Of a DNA stretch of 64,000 nucleotides, positions 1 through 9,416 are shown piece by piece. A program made the position numbers and the translations under genes. This DNA comes from an uncultured Tateyamaria sp. GTDB lineage: Bacteria > Pseudomonadota > Alphaproteobacteria > Rhodobacterales > Rhodobacteraceae. Within the stretch, counting starts at the first letter, position 1; every line of letters begins with the position of its first letter. The stretch lies in the NCBI RefSeq assembly GCF_947497045.1, contig NZ_CANMEU010000007.1, positions 124,001-188,000 of the forward strand, written 5' to 3'. The notes beneath the pieces are model-generated. The model did not search any database. It saw nothing but the letters and a program-made list of their open reading frames with translations, and was not told the DNA's origin.

Positions 1-1
1 G

Positions 2-376
2 CAAGACGCGGTGTTTCCGATCACCGAAATGAAATGGGACGCAAAGGCGCGCCGTTTTGGTCTGCTTTTGAATCGGTTCCGGTGGGAAGATGCGGCCAGT
101 GCGCGTCACACCCCCGAACGGGTGCAGTCGGTGCTGGCCTTTGATACGGTGTTGCGGGTGTCGAGCCACGGGATTGATCGCGCGGATACCGACACGATCC
201 TGTCGCTGCTGTCGGTCTCGTTCGAGGCGGGCGAAGATGGGGCGGGGGACATTCTGTTGACCCTCGCGGGCGACGGTGCGATCCGCCTGTCGGTCGAGAC
301 GATTGAGGCCACGCTCAAGGATGTGACCAAGCCCTATGTGGCCCCCTCAAGGTCCGTGCCGCGCCACGATGACTGA
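2..376 (+). CDS. DUF2948 family protein (5' truncated)
   Basis: The reading frame is open to the left edge of the window (codons begin at base 2), so the N-terminus lies outside; the first internal ATG at 11 is unlikely to be the start, because family members have a longer N-terminal part. The visible 124 residues match my memory of the DUF2948 family, small proteins of unknown function encoded just before hisD in Rhodobacteraceae. The stop codon overlaps the start of the next gene by 8 bases, suggesting co-translation. No catalytic motif or membrane segment is visible. Confidence 0.8.
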   Translation, partial: QDAVFPITEMKWDAKARRFGLLLNRFRWEDAASARHTPERVQSVLAFDTVLRVSSHGIDRADTDTILSLLSVSFEAGEDGAGDILLTLAGDGAIRLSVETIEATLKDVTKPYVAPSRSVPRHDD

Positions 377-875
377 CCTGACCGTCCGGGTCGCGACGCC
401 GGATGATGTGCCGGTCTGGTGTGCGTTGCGCTATGACGGGATCTGCAGGTATCCCGGTGCCTTTATCGTGACACCGGATGAGGCTGTTGCGATCCCGGTT
501 GAGGTTGATGCCAGACGCCTTGCGGGCGGTGGCAAGTTTCTGGCCTTTGAGGGCGCGGATGCGGTTGGGCTGGCCGCTCTGAACCCCAATGGTATCTCCC
601 GCGCGCGCCACCGCGCCGAGATTGGTCCGTTTTACGTGGTGGATCAGGCCCGCGGCCGCGGCGTTGCGGATGCTTTGATGGAGGCGATGTGTGCTAGTGC
701 TGTCGCGCGTGGCATCTGGCAACTGGAGTTGTACGTGAATATCGACAATCCCCGTGCGATTGCGTTTTATGCCCGCCATGGATTTGTTGAGATGGGGCGG
801 GTGCCAAACGCGATCCTGGGGGCAGCGGGTCCGGAAACGGATGCGCTGATGATCCGCACGATGTCACAGACCTGA
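369..875 (+). CDS. GNAT family N-acetyltransferase
   Basis: A 168-residue acyl-CoA-dependent acetyltransferase of unknown substrate. The GNAT core is visible: an acetyl-CoA binding loop of type R-G-R-G-V-A at residues 95-100, followed by the helix DALMEAM, and a C-terminal strand/helix with N-P-R-A-I-A-F-Y-A-R-H-G-F typical of the fold. The start at 369 is chosen over an upstream in-frame codon at 336 because it begins the conserved fold and leaves only an 8-base overlap with the DUF2948 gene. It sits between DUF2948 and hisD, probably as an operon passenger. Confidence 0.85.
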   Translation: MTDLTVRVATPDDVPVWCALRYDGICRYPGAFIVTPDEAVAIPVEVDARRLAGGGKFLAFEGADAVGLAALNPNGISRARHRAEIGPFYVVDQARGRGVADALMEAMCASAVARGIWQLELYVNIDNPRAIAFYARHGFVEMGRVPNAILGAAGPETDALMIRTMSQT

Positions 876-882
876 TCACCGG

Positions 883-906
883 GGCGGACGACACGTCCGC
901 CTTACG
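883..906 (+). repeat. Palindromic repeat, CGTAA-hairpin family, copy 1
   Basis: Perfect hairpin with arms GGCGGACG and CGTCCGCC around a 3-base ACA loop (883-901), followed by TTACG (902-906). Read on the minus strand it is CGTAA plus the hairpin, the same unit found at 53313-53336 and 59996-60019 and, with a compensated G-to-C change in both arms, at 49444-49467. It lies between the GNAT gene and hisD. There is no T-run after it, so it is not a classical intrinsic terminator. Confidence 0.85.
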
Positions 907-980
907 CCCTGCGGCAATTGTCCCGTCTTGAGCCGACCTCTATCGCCCGCTATGTGCAGGGTCGAACCGAAAGGACGCCC

Positions 981-2282
981 ATGCCCCAGTTTCTTGACCA
1001 CAGCGATGCCGATTTTGAGGCCAGGTTTGCCGCTCTGCTGAGTGCCAAGCGCGAGGACAGCCCGGATGTGGACGCGGCTGTGGCAGAGATCATCGCGGAT
1101 GTGCGGGCGCGTGGGGATGCTGCTGTGATTGCGCTGACCGAGCGGTTTGACCGCATCGCGTTGACCCCCGAAACGCTGCGGATTGGCCCCGACGAGATAT
1201 CCGCCGCCATTGCGACCGTATCCCCTGAGGATCGCGCGGCCCTGGAATTGGCGGCGGCCCGGATCGAAGCCTATCACGCGCGACAAATGCCAGCGGATGC
1301 GCAGTGGACGGATGAGGCGGGTGCTACTCTTGGGTGGCGGTGGACTGCGGTATCGGCGGCGGGCCTTTATGTGCCCGGCGGCTTGGCGAGTTACCCGTCC
1401 TCGGTGCTGATGAACGCGATCCCGGCCAAAGTCGCGGGCGTGGGCCGCTTGGCGATCACGGTGCCGACGCCGGACGGTGTGCTGAACCCGCTGGTGCTGC
1501 TGGCGGCACACCTGTCAGATGTGGACGAGATTTACCGCATCGGTGGCGCGCAGGCGATTGCGGCGCTGGCCTATGGCACCGAGACCATCGCGCCCGTGGA
1601 CAAGATCACAGGCCCCGGAAACGCGTTTGTGGCCGCCGCCAAGCGGCGCGTCTTTGGCAAGGTTGGCATCGATATGATCGCAGGCCCCTCCGAGATCCTG
1701 GTGATTGCGGATGGGGACAATGACCCGGATTGGATCGCGCTCGATCTGTTGAGCCAGGCCGAACATGACGAGAGTGCGCAATCCTTGCTGATCACCACGG
1801 ATGCCGCCTTTGGTCGCGCGGTGGCCGACGCGGTGAACCGGCGGCTCGAAACGCTGGAACGGCGCGCGATTGCGGGCGCAAGCTGGCGTGACTTTGGCGC
1901 GGTGATCACGGTCCCTGATCTGGCTGTGGCTGCGACCCTGTCGGATCGGATTGCGCCCGAACATCTGGAGTTGTGCGTGGCGGACCCTGCTGGACTGTCC
2001 GGGAAGATTACCCATGCCGGTGCGATTTTTCTGGGCCAATGGACGCCTGAGGCGATTGGTGACTACGTTGGCGGCCCCAATCACGTGTTGCCCACCGCCC
2101 GATCGGCCCGGTTTTCATCCGGCTTGTCGGTCATGGATTTTGTGAAGCGCACGACGCTGGCGCAGATGACCCCGGACGCCTTGCGCGCCATTGGCCCGAG
2201 TGCGGAGCGGCTCGCGGCCTCGGAAAGTCTTGAGGCGCATGGCTTGTCTGTCACCGCGCGGTTGCGCAAGTTGAACGAGTGA
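981..2282 (+). CDS. hisD: Histidinol dehydrogenase
   Basis: Catalyses the last two oxidations of histidine biosynthesis, L-histidinol to L-histidine with two NAD+; cytosolic zinc enzyme. Length is 433 residues, matching the family (about 434). Visible landmarks are the nucleotide-binding stretch around GPGN (211-214), the segment VGIDMIAGPSE (228-238), putative zinc ligands Gln259 and His262 in QAEHD and Asp361, and the catalytic pair Glu327-His328 in PEHLEL. The ATG at 981 is preceded by AAAGGA; the longer in-frame start at 918 would add a non-conserved tail. It is separated from the GNAT gene by a palindromic repeat, so it may have its own promoter. Confidence 0.97.
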   Translation: MPQFLDHSDADFEARFAALLSAKREDSPDVDAAVAEIIADVRARGDAAVIALTERFDRIALTPETLRIGPDEISAAIATVSPEDRAALELAAARIEAYHARQMPADAQWTDEAGATLGWRWTAVSAAGLYVPGGLASYPSSVLMNAIPAKVAGVGRLAITVPTPDGVLNPLVLLAAHLSDVDEIYRIGGAQAIAALAYGTETIAPVDKITGPGNAFVAAAKRRVFGKVGIDMIAGPSEILVIADGDNDPDWIALDLLSQAEHDESAQSLLITTDAAFGRAVADAVNRRLETLERRAIAGASWRDFGAVITVPDLAVAATLSDRIAPEHLELCVADPAGLSGKITHAGAIFLGQWTPEAIGDYVGGPNHVLPTARSARFSSGLSVMDFVKRTTLAQMTPDALRAIGPSAERLAASESLEAHGLSVTARLRKLNE

Positions 2283-2286
2283 GGAT

Positions 2287-2332
2287 GGGGGCCAGCCACC
2301 TCGGCCTTCGGCCTCACCCCCGCGGTTTTTTT
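2287..2332 (+). terminator. Putative terminator after hisD
   Basis: Five bases after the hisD stop, GGGGG (2287-2291) can pair with CCCCC (2317-2321) around an inner GGCC-TTC-GGCC hairpin, followed by seven T (2326-2332). The tail (GG, T-run, GG, then an AAAAGAA stretch) resembles the tail of another element at 49508-49560, so this may be a family of Rhodobacteraceae intergenic elements rather than a unique site. Confidence 0.6.
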
Positions 2333-2438
2333 GGTCAAAAGAAACGGGTAGGCCACTATCAAATTTCCCGCTGGCATTGTGTTGGGCCGAGGCCTTGCGT
2401 AAGCATCATGTCGTTGCCCCCTTGCCAAGATCGATGCC

Positions 2439-2918
2439 ATGACCCGTATTATCCACATAACGCTTGATGACGCGAACCTGCCCCCGCCCACGCCCGAGAT
2501 CGAGCAGGAGCGCAAGGTGGCTGTTTTCGATTTGCTGGAGGAGAACACCTTTGTCCTGCCGGCCCGCAATGGTCAGGATGTGCCAGCGGGGCCTTATCAT
2601 GTGGGTCTGTCCATCCGCGACAAGCGGCTGGTGTTTGATGTGGCGACGGAAACGGCTGAAAAGGCGGCGGAATTTCATCTCTCGCTTGGCCCTTTTCGTC
2701 AGGTTGTCAAAGACTATTTCCAGATTTGCGAGAGCTATTTCGAAGCGGTCAAGAAACTGCCGCCCAGTCAGATCGAAACCATCGACATGGCCCGGCGCGG
2801 CATTCACAACGAAGGCAGCCGGGTGCTTCAGGAGCGGTTGGAGGGCAAGGCGGATGTGGACACTGACACCGCCCGCCGCCTGTTCACCCTGATCTGCGTT
2901 CTGCATTTCGGCGGATAG
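2439..2918 (+). CDS. UPF0262 family protein
   Basis: A 159-residue soluble protein recognised as UPF0262, a family of unknown function conserved in Alphaproteobacteria and often found after hisD. It has a strand-rich N-terminal half and a helical C-terminal half; no signal peptide or membrane segment. The ATG at 2439 fits the family start (MTRIIHITLDD). The next gene begins with an ATG immediately after the TAG stop, so the two are probably translated from one message. Confidence 0.9.
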   Translation: MTRIIHITLDDANLPPPTPEIEQERKVAVFDLLEENTFVLPARNGQDVPAGPYHVGLSIRDKRLVFDVATETAEKAAEFHLSLGPFRQVVKDYFQICESYFEAVKKLPPSQIETIDMARRGIHNEGSRVLQERLEGKADVDTDTARRLFTLICVLHFGG

Positions 2919-3380
2919 ATGACACATCCGCTTCCGCAATCCGTGCTGTTTTGCTGCGATCACAATGCGGTCCGTTCCCCCATGGCCGAGGGGATTATGA
3001 AAAAGTTCTATGGCATAGGCACTTACGTCCAATCCGTGGGTGTGAAGAATGATATGGAGATTGACGGGTTTTCCATTGCAGTCTGCCAGGAGCTTGATGT
3101 CGAGTTGAGCCGCCATCGCTCGCGCAGTTTTGACGAGATGGAGCAGTGGGGCGATGATCTGTCTTCGTTTGATCTGGTTGTTGCGCTAAGCCCGGCCAGC
3201 CAGCGCCGTGCTCTTGAGTTGACCCGGTTTTACCACCTTGAGGTCGAGTACTGGCCGATCCTTGACCCCACGGGCCTTGGGGAGACACGCAGCGCCAAGC
3301 TGGACAGTTATCGCGCGGCCCGCGACCAGATTATCACCCGCCTGACCGAACGGTGGGGCACTGCACAAAAGGACAGCTGA
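2919..3380 (+). CDS. Low-molecular-weight protein-tyrosine-phosphatase/arsenate reductase-like protein
   Basis: A 153-residue protein with the CX5RS phosphate-binding loop of low-molecular-weight phosphatases near the N-terminus (Cys13, Arg19, Ser20 within CDHNAVRS). A DPTGLG segment about 110 residues later sits where the family carries its general-acid Asp. The physiological substrate cannot be told; in Rhodobacteraceae this gene usually follows the UPF0262 gene, as here. It starts directly at the upstream stop codon, and its TGA overlaps the ATG of the next gene by one base, consistent with an operon from about 2439 to 4350. Confidence 0.88.
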   Translation: MTHPLPQSVLFCCDHNAVRSPMAEGIMKKFYGIGTYVQSVGVKNDMEIDGFSIAVCQELDVELSRHRSRSFDEMEQWGDDLSSFDLVVALSPASQRRALELTRFYHLEVEYWPILDPTGLGETRSAKLDSYRAARDQIITRLTERWGTAQKDS

Positions 3381-3772
3381 TGGAGATCGTGGCGCGTTAC
3401 TTTGAGGCTTTCAATGCGGGTGATGTGCCGGGGATGGTTGCGTGTCTGAGCGATGATATCGCCCATCATGTCAACGAGGGTCAGGTCCGAACGGGTAAAC
3501 CTGCCTTCACCGAATTTTGCACCCACATGAACCGCTGCTACCGCGAACAGTTAAGCGATATGGTGATCCTCACAACGTCCGGCGGCACTCGCGCCGCGGC
3601 CGAATATGTGGTGAACGGCACCTATATGGCCACCGATGCGGGGCTGCCCGTTGCCCATGGCCAGACCTACGTGCTGCCTGCGGGGTCATTCTTTGACATT
3701 CGGGACGGGCGGATTTGTCGGGTCACCACCTATTACAATCTGGCTGACTGGATGGCGCAGGTGTCCGCATGA
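3380..3772 (+). CDS. NTF2-like/ketosteroid isomerase-type small protein
   Basis: A 130-residue SnoaL/ketosteroid-isomerase-like protein: an N-terminal helix (VARYFEAFNAGDVPGMVACLSDD) followed by the strand pattern of the NTF2 cone fold, ending RVTTYYNLADW. Members bind small hydrophobic ligands or act as isomerases or hydrolases; no function can be assigned. The ATG at 3380 is chosen because it overlaps the previous stop as TGATG and has AAAAGGA 5-11 bases upstream; the longer reading at 3353 is unlikely. It overlaps the next gene by ATGA. Confidence 0.82.
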   Translation: MEIVARYFEAFNAGDVPGMVACLSDDIAHHVNEGQVRTGKPAFTEFCTHMNRCYREQLSDMVILTTSGGTRAAAEYVVNGTYMATDAGLPVAHGQTYVLPAGSFFDIRDGRICRVTTYYNLADWMAQVSA

Positions 3773-4350
3773 GGATTGAAACCCTGACCGGCGCTGCCTT
3801 GACCGAAGCGCTTGATGACGTGGCCCGTCTGCGCATCGCCGTGTTTCGCGACTGGCCCTATCTTTATGATGGGGATTACGATTACGAACGCCGCTATTTG
3901 CAGATTTACGAGCAAAGCAACCGGGCCATTGTGATCGCGGTCTTTGACGGGGATTGGCTGGTGGGCGCGGCCACCGCTGCACCGCTGGCTGAACATGCGG
4001 ACGACTTTTTCGAGGCTTTCGCAGGCACAACCATCAACATCGACAAGACGTTTTATTGCGGGGAAAGCGTTCTGTTGCCCCGGTACCGGGGGCGGGGGAT
4101 CGGGCGGCAGTTCTATGACTTGCGCGAAGACTATGCGCGGGGGATGGGGTACGAGCACATGTGTTTTGCCGCTGTGATGCGGGCCAGTGATCACCCCTTG
4201 CGCCCCGCAGCCTACAGGTCGCTGGATGGGTTCTGGGAAGGGCGCGGATATCGCCGTTTACCCGGCGTTGTGGCGCATTTTCCATGGAAGGACGTGGATC
4301 AGGCTGTCGAGACGAACAAACCCCTGCAATTCTGGTTTCGTGACCTTTAG
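3769..4350 (+). CDS. GNAT family N-acetyltransferase
   Basis: A 193-residue acetyltransferase-like protein. The acetyl-CoA loop R-Y-R-G-R-G-I-G lies at 105-112, after the strand GESVLLP. It starts inside the stop of the NTF2-like gene (ATGA), so it is translationally coupled and probably last in the hisD-distal operon. Its stop codon overlaps the stop of the convergent lipoprotein gene. Substrate unknown; it is not closely similar to the GNAT at 369-875. Confidence 0.83.
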   Translation: MRIETLTGAALTEALDDVARLRIAVFRDWPYLYDGDYDYERRYLQIYEQSNRAIVIAVFDGDWLVGAATAAPLAEHADDFFEAFAGTTINIDKTFYCGESVLLPRYRGRGIGRQFYDLREDYARGMGYEHMCFAAVMRASDHPLRPAAYRSLDGFWEGRGYRRLPGVVAHFPWKDVDQAVETNKPLQFWFRDL

Positions 4351-4709
4351 GTGCAGAGCCTTGCGGCGCGTTCGCTATAGGCTTTCCAGCGCAACCAGAA
4401 CCGTTCGTCAATGTCGCGATCCGAGGTGCGGACTTCCTGCGCCTGACCGGGATTGTCGAAAAAGACCGATCCGCGGCGTTGGTCATTGGCATTGAGCGAT
4501 TGATCGGCCACCGCCTGCACACATCCACAGCGCGCGCGGCTGGCCTCTCGTCGTCCTGCAAGCTGGCAGGCCGAATAGATGGGTCCGGTTGCAAACAGGT
4601 TGGACGGTGTCGAGGACCGGCCCGCGTCGTTGAACCGCGCCGGGCTTGATGAACAGGCCGCCAGAAATAACGCGGCCACGCCAATGGAAAAAAGTGCAGT
4701 GCGGTTCAT
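4347..4709 (-). CDS. Small putative lipoprotein
   Basis: A 120-residue exported protein with a lipoprotein signal: MNRTALFSIGVAALFLAAC with lipobox L-A-A-C and lipidated Cys19, followed by a Ser-rich linker. The mature part carries a Cys pair (C-G-C-V-Q-A-V-A-D) and a C-terminal Cys, which could form disulfides in the periplasm. Similar small proteins are widespread in Rhodobacteraceae, but I know of no demonstrated function. The start at 4709 is the only one that gives a clean signal peptide; the frame extends upstream to 4880 without conserved features. Confidence 0.75.
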   Translation of the reverse strand: MNRTALFSIGVAALFLAACSSSPARFNDAGRSSTPSNLFATGPIYSACQLAGRREASRARCGCVQAVADQSLNANDQRRGSVFFDNPGQAQEVRTSDRDIDERFWLRWKAYSERAARLCT

Positions 4710-5026
4710 ACGGGATGCCTTGGCCTGTAGGGTCGGCGGGTTTGCCCGCTCTGATCGCATGAGTATGGCGGATTTGGGGGCCGGGTGCAATTCACGAAGG
4801 GGTGGGCGTGTGGCCAAACGGGTGCGGGTTGCCTGGGCACCGCACTGCGGGGAAGAGCCCGAGACAGGACGGCTTTTCAATCTGCGATTTGACCGGAGCG
4901 GGTGGTAGGTCGCGCAGGCGGCCTACGGTGGCGCAGGTCCGCTCAAATGGCGCCTCGAACACTCGCGCCGGATTTGACCGGACCCATGACGCAAGATATA
5001 TCCGCCCCAAACCAAACGGAGGTCCC
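4710..5026. other. Non-coding gap with no clear element
   Basis: These 317 bases separate two divergent lipoprotein genes and should hold both promoters. I see a short hairpin GCGGG-TTTG-CCCGC near 4737-4750 and GGAGG just before the entericidin start, but no convincing operator, RNA gene or conserved open frame. Confidence 0.5.
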
Positions 5027-5152
5027 ATGGCCCGCACCTGCCTGATCCTGATCACCCTTATCGCCACCGTCGCCCTGACAGCTTGCGAAACCGCCAAGGG
5101 CTTTGGCCGTGACATCACCAACGCTGCGGACGCCGTGGATCGCGCGATTTAA
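5027..5152 (+). CDS. Entericidin EcnA/B family lipoprotein
   Basis: A 41-residue lipoprotein: a hydrophobic signal, lipobox L-T-A-C with Cys20, then ETAKGFGRDI and an amphipathic tail, the entericidin pattern. Entericidins are small envelope lipoproteins linked to stress and programmed lysis in enterics; their role in Alphaproteobacteria is poorly known. A GGAGG lies five bases before the ATG at 5027. No second entericidin gene is adjacent, so this is not an ecnAB antidote-toxin pair. Confidence 0.88.
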   Translation: MARTCLILITLIATVALTACETAKGFGRDITNAADAVDRAI

Positions 5153-5170
5153 GGCTGCGGTTTGGGGGCG

Positions 5171-6475
5171 CTACCCTGCGCGCAGCAGCCCCCAAGGCCC
5201 TGTTTTGACCTGCTCTCCCCTCAGGGTGCTGCGCAGATGCGCGAATTTCGGCATCGCGCGCAGCGACCCTGCCAGCAATATCGCGGGCTCTTGTTCGATC
5301 AGGGCGCAACCGGCGGCGGCGACGTGATCGCGGCTGAGCGCCATATACCCGGCCAGTTCTTCATCGCTTTCGATCACCCGACCGCGACTGATGATGTCGT
5401 GGACCATGTCGCCAGATCTGCGTTCGACGTTGTCGGCGGCCATCAACAGGCCGGAACGGCACCGGTTACGCGCATCCTCAAAGTCTTGCTGCGACAGGGA
5501 TTGTGCCACGTCGCGCATCGTCTGAAGCGTCACGTCGCACACTTCCTTCATCTTGCGGGCTTCGCACCAGACTTGCAGTTGCAGCATGTTGTTTTGGCCG
5601 ACCCATTCGAAATGGGTCCATGCGCTGTAGACCAGTCCGCGCTTTTCGCGCAGCTCATCCATCAGCCGGGAAAAGCCGTGGCCGCCCAGAATGTCTTCGT
5701 AGAATACAGTCGCTTTGTGTTGCTGGGTGCCGACCATGGATGTGATATCAAACAGCAGGCTGAAGGAGGCCTGATCGCCCCCCGATGCAATCGAAATTTC
5801 GCCCGGCGCAAAGGTGAGGGTGGGCCGGGCGGATGCGGCCCCCACAGGCAAGTCAGCGAAGGCCGCCTGGACTTCTGCGACAACATCATCGTGGTCGACA
5901 TCGCCCGCAATCGACACGATCAGGTTGCCGGTCACATAGTGGGTGCGGTGAAAGGTCACGATATCGTCGCGGGTGATCGCCTCGATTGTGTCCTCATAGC
6001 CGATCACGGGGTGGCGCAGGCTTTGATCCGGGAAGGCAACCCCATAGAGCGCCTCGCGGGCTGAACAGTTGGGGCAGCCACGGCAGTTTTCCTGCTCGAT
6101 GATGCTCTTTTCCAATGTGATGTCGTCCGGCGCAAAGAGCGGGGCCGTCACCATATCAGCCATCACGCGCAGGGTTGCGATGTAGTCATCCTTGAGGATG
6201 CTGGCGGTATAGACTGTGGAATCTTCATCCGTGCGCCCATTGGTTTCAGCCCCAAGACGGCCAAATGCCTTTTGCAACGCCTGACTGTCGCGCTGCGCCG
6301 TGCCGCGAAAGGCGAGGTGTTCGATCAGATGCGCAATGCCACACAGATCTTCGGGTTCCTGGGTCGAACCGACACGAAACGCCAGTGTGATCGCCACGCC
6401 GTTGAAATGCGGGGCGTGATCCGTCGCAATGACGATGCCATTGTCCAAGGTGGTTTGCGTGATGCCCTGCGCCAT
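5171..6475 (-). CDS. M16 family zinc metallopeptidase
   Basis: A 434-residue pitrilysin-type protease. The inverted zinc motif H-L-I-E-H is at 49-53 and a downstream Glu-rich helix (EKSIIEQE) supplies the third ligand position, so the protein appears catalytically competent. The second M16 domain follows, with the R-E-K-R-G-L-V-Y-S motif typical of the inactive half. Length fits the bacterial PqqL/mitochondrial processing-peptidase-like M16B proteins. The CxxC pair near residues 133-136 (RGCPNC) is unusual. No signal peptide, so probably cytosolic. AAAGGAG precedes the start; the gene is divergent from lepA. Confidence 0.92.
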   Translation of the reverse strand: MAQGITQTTLDNGIVIATDHAPHFNGVAITLAFRVGSTQEPEDLCGIAHLIEHLAFRGTAQRDSQALQKAFGRLGAETNGRTDEDSTVYTASILKDDYIATLRVMADMVTAPLFAPDDITLEKSIIEQENCRGCPNCSAREALYGVAFPDQSLRHPVIGYEDTIEAITRDDIVTFHRTHYVTGNLIVSIAGDVDHDDVVAEVQAAFADLPVGAASARPTLTFAPGEISIASGGDQASFSLLFDITSMVGTQQHKATVFYEDILGGHGFSRLMDELREKRGLVYSAWTHFEWVGQNNMLQLQVWCEARKMKEVCDVTLQTMRDVAQSLSQQDFEDARNRCRSGLLMAADNVERRSGDMVHDIISRGRVIESDEELAGYMALSRDHVAAAGCALIEQEPAILLAGSLRAMPKFAHLRSTLRGEQVKTGPWGLLRAG

Positions 6476-6634
6476 CTGTATTCTCCTTTTGGTGGTATCT
6501 GGCCGTTCTGGTCACGAAATTTGTCACCAAGAAGGAAACAGTTTGGTCATTTGCCGCAGAGACGTCTGACACCGGTCAACACGCCGCGTCTGCGCAGCAT
6601 TGCCAAAGGGGGGAAACCGCGCCATATCCCACCC

Positions 6635-8431
6635 ATGACACCGCTTTCACATATCCGCAATTTCTCCATCGTGGCCCATATCGACCACGGGAAATCGACC
6701 CTTGCCGACCGGCTGATCCAGTCCACAAACACTGTGGCCGACCGGGACATGAAGGAACAGTTGCTCGACAGTATGGATATCGAACGCGAGCGTGGCATTA
6801 CGATCAAGGCCAACACGGTGCGCATCGACTATACCGCCGACAATGGCGAGGCCTATGTGCTGAACCTGATCGACACGCCCGGCCACGTGGATTTCGCCTA
6901 TGAGGTGTCCCGCTCCATGCGTGCGGTCGAAGGTTCGCTGCTGGTTGTGGACAGCACCCAGGGGGTCGAGGCGCAGACGCTGGCCAACGTATATCAAGCC
7001 ATCGATGCGGATCACGACATCGTCCCGGTCTTCAACAAGATCGACCTGCCCGCTTCTGACATCGACCGCGTGGCTGAGCAGGTCGAGGACGTGATCGGTA
7101 TCGACGCCTCCGGTGCCATCGCGGTGTCTGCCAAGACCGGGCAGGGGATCCACGAAACGCTTGAGGCCATCGTGACCCTGCTGCCCGCCCCCAGAGGGGA
7201 CCCGGACGCGGACCTCAAGGCGATGCTGGTGGACAGTTGGTATGACAGCTATCTCGGTGTCATCGTTCTGATTCGCGTCATCGACGGACGGCTCAAGAAG
7301 GGCGAAAAGATCAAATTCATGTCGAACAAAACGGTCCATCACGTGGATCGCATCGGCGTGTTCCGCCCGCAGATGGAGATGGTCGACAGCCTTGGCCCCG
7401 GCGAGATTGGATTTCTGACGGCCTCGATCAAGCAGGTGCGCGACACCCGGGTTGGCGACACCGTCACCCATGAACGCAAAGAGGTCACCCCGCTGCCCGG
7501 CTTCAAACCCGCACAGCCTGTGGTGTTCTGTGGTCTGTTCCCGGTGGATTCCGCGCAATTCGAGGATATGCGCGATGCCATCGACAAGCTGGCGCTCAAT
7601 GACGCGTCCTTCAGCTTCGAGATGGAAACGTCCGCCGCGCTTGGTTTCGGGTTCCGCTGCGGGTTCCTTGGATTGCTGCACCTTGAGGTGATCCGCGACC
7701 GGATCGAGCGGGAATACGATATCGAACTGATCACCACCGCGCCGTCGGTGATTTATCACGTCTACATGCGTGACGGCACGATGATGGAACTGCACAACCC
7801 CGCCGACATGCCGGACCTGTCCATTGTCGATCATCTTGAGGAGCCGCGGATCAAGGCCACCATCCTCGTGCCTGACGACTATCTGGGCGACGTGCTTAAG
7901 CTTTGTCAGGATCGTCGGGGCATCCAGCTGGACCTGACATATGCGGGCAGCCGCGCGATGGTGGTCTATGACCTGCCGCTGAACGAGGTGGTGTTTGATT
8001 TCTATGATCGGCTTAAATCGGTGACCAAGGGCTATGCGTCATTTGATTATCAACTGACGGGCTACCGCGAGGATCATCTGGTCAAGATGTCGATCCTTGT
8101 GAACGACGAACCTGTGGATGCGCTGTCGATCATGGTGCACCGCGACCGGGCCGAGATGCGGGGCCGGGCGATGGTCGAAAAGCTCAAGGACCTGATCCCG
8201 CGTCACATGTTCAAGATCCCGATCCAGGCGGCCATCGGCGGCAAGGTCATCGCGCGCGAAACGCTATCGGCGATGCGCAAGGATGTGACGGCCAAATGCT
8301 ATGGCGGCGACGCGACCCGCAAACGCAAGCTGCTGGACAAGCAGAAGGCCGGCAAGAAGAAGATGCGCCAGTTCGGGAAGGTGGACATCCCGCAGGAGGC
8401 GTTCATTTCGGCGTTGAAGATGGATGGGTGA
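6635..8431 (+). CDS. lepA: Elongation factor 4 (back-translocating GTPase LepA)
   Basis: A 598-residue ribosomal GTPase that binds ribosomes and affects translocation under ionic or cold stress. The G1 loop AHIDHGKST (14-22), G3 DTPGH (80-84) and G4 NKID (about 135) are intact, followed by the domain II barrel and the LepA-specific C-terminal domain ending [24 protein letters not shown]. The start at 6635 matches the usual LepA N-terminus; the frame is open back to 6272 but that part is antisense to the peptidase gene. Confidence 0.98.
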   Translation: MTPLSHIRNFSIVAHIDHGKSTLADRLIQSTNTVADRDMKEQLLDSMDIERERGITIKANTVRIDYTADNGEAYVLNLIDTPGHVDFAYEVSRSMRAVEGSLLVVDSTQGVEAQTLANVYQAIDADHDIVPVFNKIDLPASDIDRVAEQVEDVIGIDASGAIAVSAKTGQGIHETLEAIVTLLPAPRGDPDADLKAMLVDSWYDSYLGVIVLIRVIDGRLKKGEKIKFMSNKTVHHVDRIGVFRPQMEMVDSLGPGEIGFLTASIKQVRDTRVGDTVTHERKEVTPLPGFKPAQPVVFCGLFPVDSAQFEDMRDAIDKLALNDASFSFEMETSAALGFGFRCGFLGLLHLEVIRDRIEREYDIELITTAPSVIYHVYMRDGTMMELHNPADMPDLSIVDHLEEPRIKATILVPDDYLGDVLKLCQDRRGIQLDLTYAGSRAMVVYDLPLNEVVFDFYDRLKSVTKGYASFDYQLTGYREDHLVKMSILVNDEPVDALSIMVHRDRAEMRGRAMVEKLKDLIPRHMFKIPIQAAIGGKVIARETLSAMRKDVTAKCYGGDATRKRKLLDKQKAGKKKMRQFGKVDIPQEAFISALKMDG

Positions 8432-8473
8432 TATGTAAGCCGTCTTACTTAGCTAGTAATTGGAGTTAGAGAA

Positions 8474-9334
8474 TTGGACGAAGAGTATATACCGGAGAAT
8501 GTTGCTCACCCCGACGTTTATCGGGCGGCACTTGACGTGCTTTCAGATGCCAACGAGTTTAACGCAATGACTGTTAGTGACCTTATGGATGCGATCGTAG
8601 AAGAGCTTCCGGAGCATCCAAAGTCTTACCTGATTTATCGTGATATCAATGCGTCTGCTCAAGATCCATTAAGCCGAATTCGTAGTAGAAAAGGCCGAAA
8701 TGGTGGTTACTTTTTAGTCGCGGCCACTTTGCAGCCAACTGAACCAAATTTACCAACTAAACAGGAAGCTGACCAAGAGAAAACATATGAACGTCACTTG
8801 TGGCCCTTAGTGGCGATGTGGCTACGTGAAGTTAAACAACTTAACAGCGCGACCCATGAGATTGCCAATTTGAAAAAGGGAGGTGTTTGGTCAAACCCAG
8901 ATGTTGTGGGCCTCACTCCAATAGAGGAACTCGGTTTCTTTGATGTTGAGATAACTACTGTAGAGGTGAAGCCATCATTACATCAATGGCGGTATTTCTT
9001 CTTTGAAGCAGTTTCTCACAAGCGTTTCTCTGAACGGGTCTATTTTGTGTACAAGACCGAAGAACATGATCCGAAAGAAACAGAAGAGCTACGTAGGTAT
9101 GCTGAGAAGCATAATGTCGGTTTAGTCGAATTGCAATTAAGTGATGATGACCATAAGAAATTGACTAAGTGGTCAAAACTTAAGGATTCTGAAAAGTCGG
9201 CACTTCTAGAATATTTCGTTGAAATAATGCCAGCTCCGTTTGAGGCAATTTCAGTGCGCGATAAAGTTAGTTTTCTAAAACAAATGGGTGTTTCGTCCAA
9301 AAAAGAACTATACAGTTTTGGTATCGGTGATTGA
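8474..9334 (+). CDS. Orphan protein, winged-helix plus PD-(D/E)XK-like domain, AT-rich gene
   Basis: A 286-residue protein. Residues about 10-82 look like a winged-helix DNA-binding domain ending in NGGYFLV. Residues about 105-195 carry a nuclease-like pattern: Glu106, Asp143 in NPDVVG and E164-V-K166 in TTVEVKP, then an aromatic helix and a strand, which fits a PD-(D/E)XK fold. This is inference from pattern only. Translation would begin at TTG 8474, with GGAG eight bases upstream. Base composition is far from its neighbours: 9121-9180 has about 32% GC by hand count against about 62% at 8281-8340. This suggests recent acquisition, possibly as a defence or modification-type gene. Confidence 0.65.
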   Translation: MDEEYIPENVAHPDVYRAALDVLSDANEFNAMTVSDLMDAIVEELPEHPKSYLIYRDINASAQDPLSRIRSRKGRNGGYFLVAATLQPTEPNLPTKQEADQEKTYERHLWPLVAMWLREVKQLNSATHEIANLKKGGVWSNPDVVGLTPIEELGFFDVEITTVEVKPSLHQWRYFFFEAVSHKRFSERVYFVYKTEEHDPKETEELRRYAEKHNVGLVELQLSDDDHKKLTKWSKLKDSEKSALLEYFVEIMPAPFEAISVRDKVSFLKQMGVSSKKELYSFGIGD

Positions 9335-9416
9335 GGTGTAGCTATATCTTCCACGGTTGCCAAGGGTGGAGTTTGCGAAAACTGTAGCACTAGAAAAGTG
9401 TAGTATTGTCTTTTTA

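Noticed and set aside
5027-5152. A toxin-antidote entericidin pair
   Set aside because: Only one entericidin-type gene is present; the neighbouring lipoprotein at 4347-4709 is of a different type and on the other strand.
6647-7834. Minus-strand open frame opposite lepA
   Set aside because: LepA motifs are intact on the plus strand and the opposite frame has no start signal or domain.
9344-9374. TCCAC/GTGGA stem as terminator of the orphan gene
   Set aside because: Five base pairs with an 11-base loop and no T-run right after it; not convincing.
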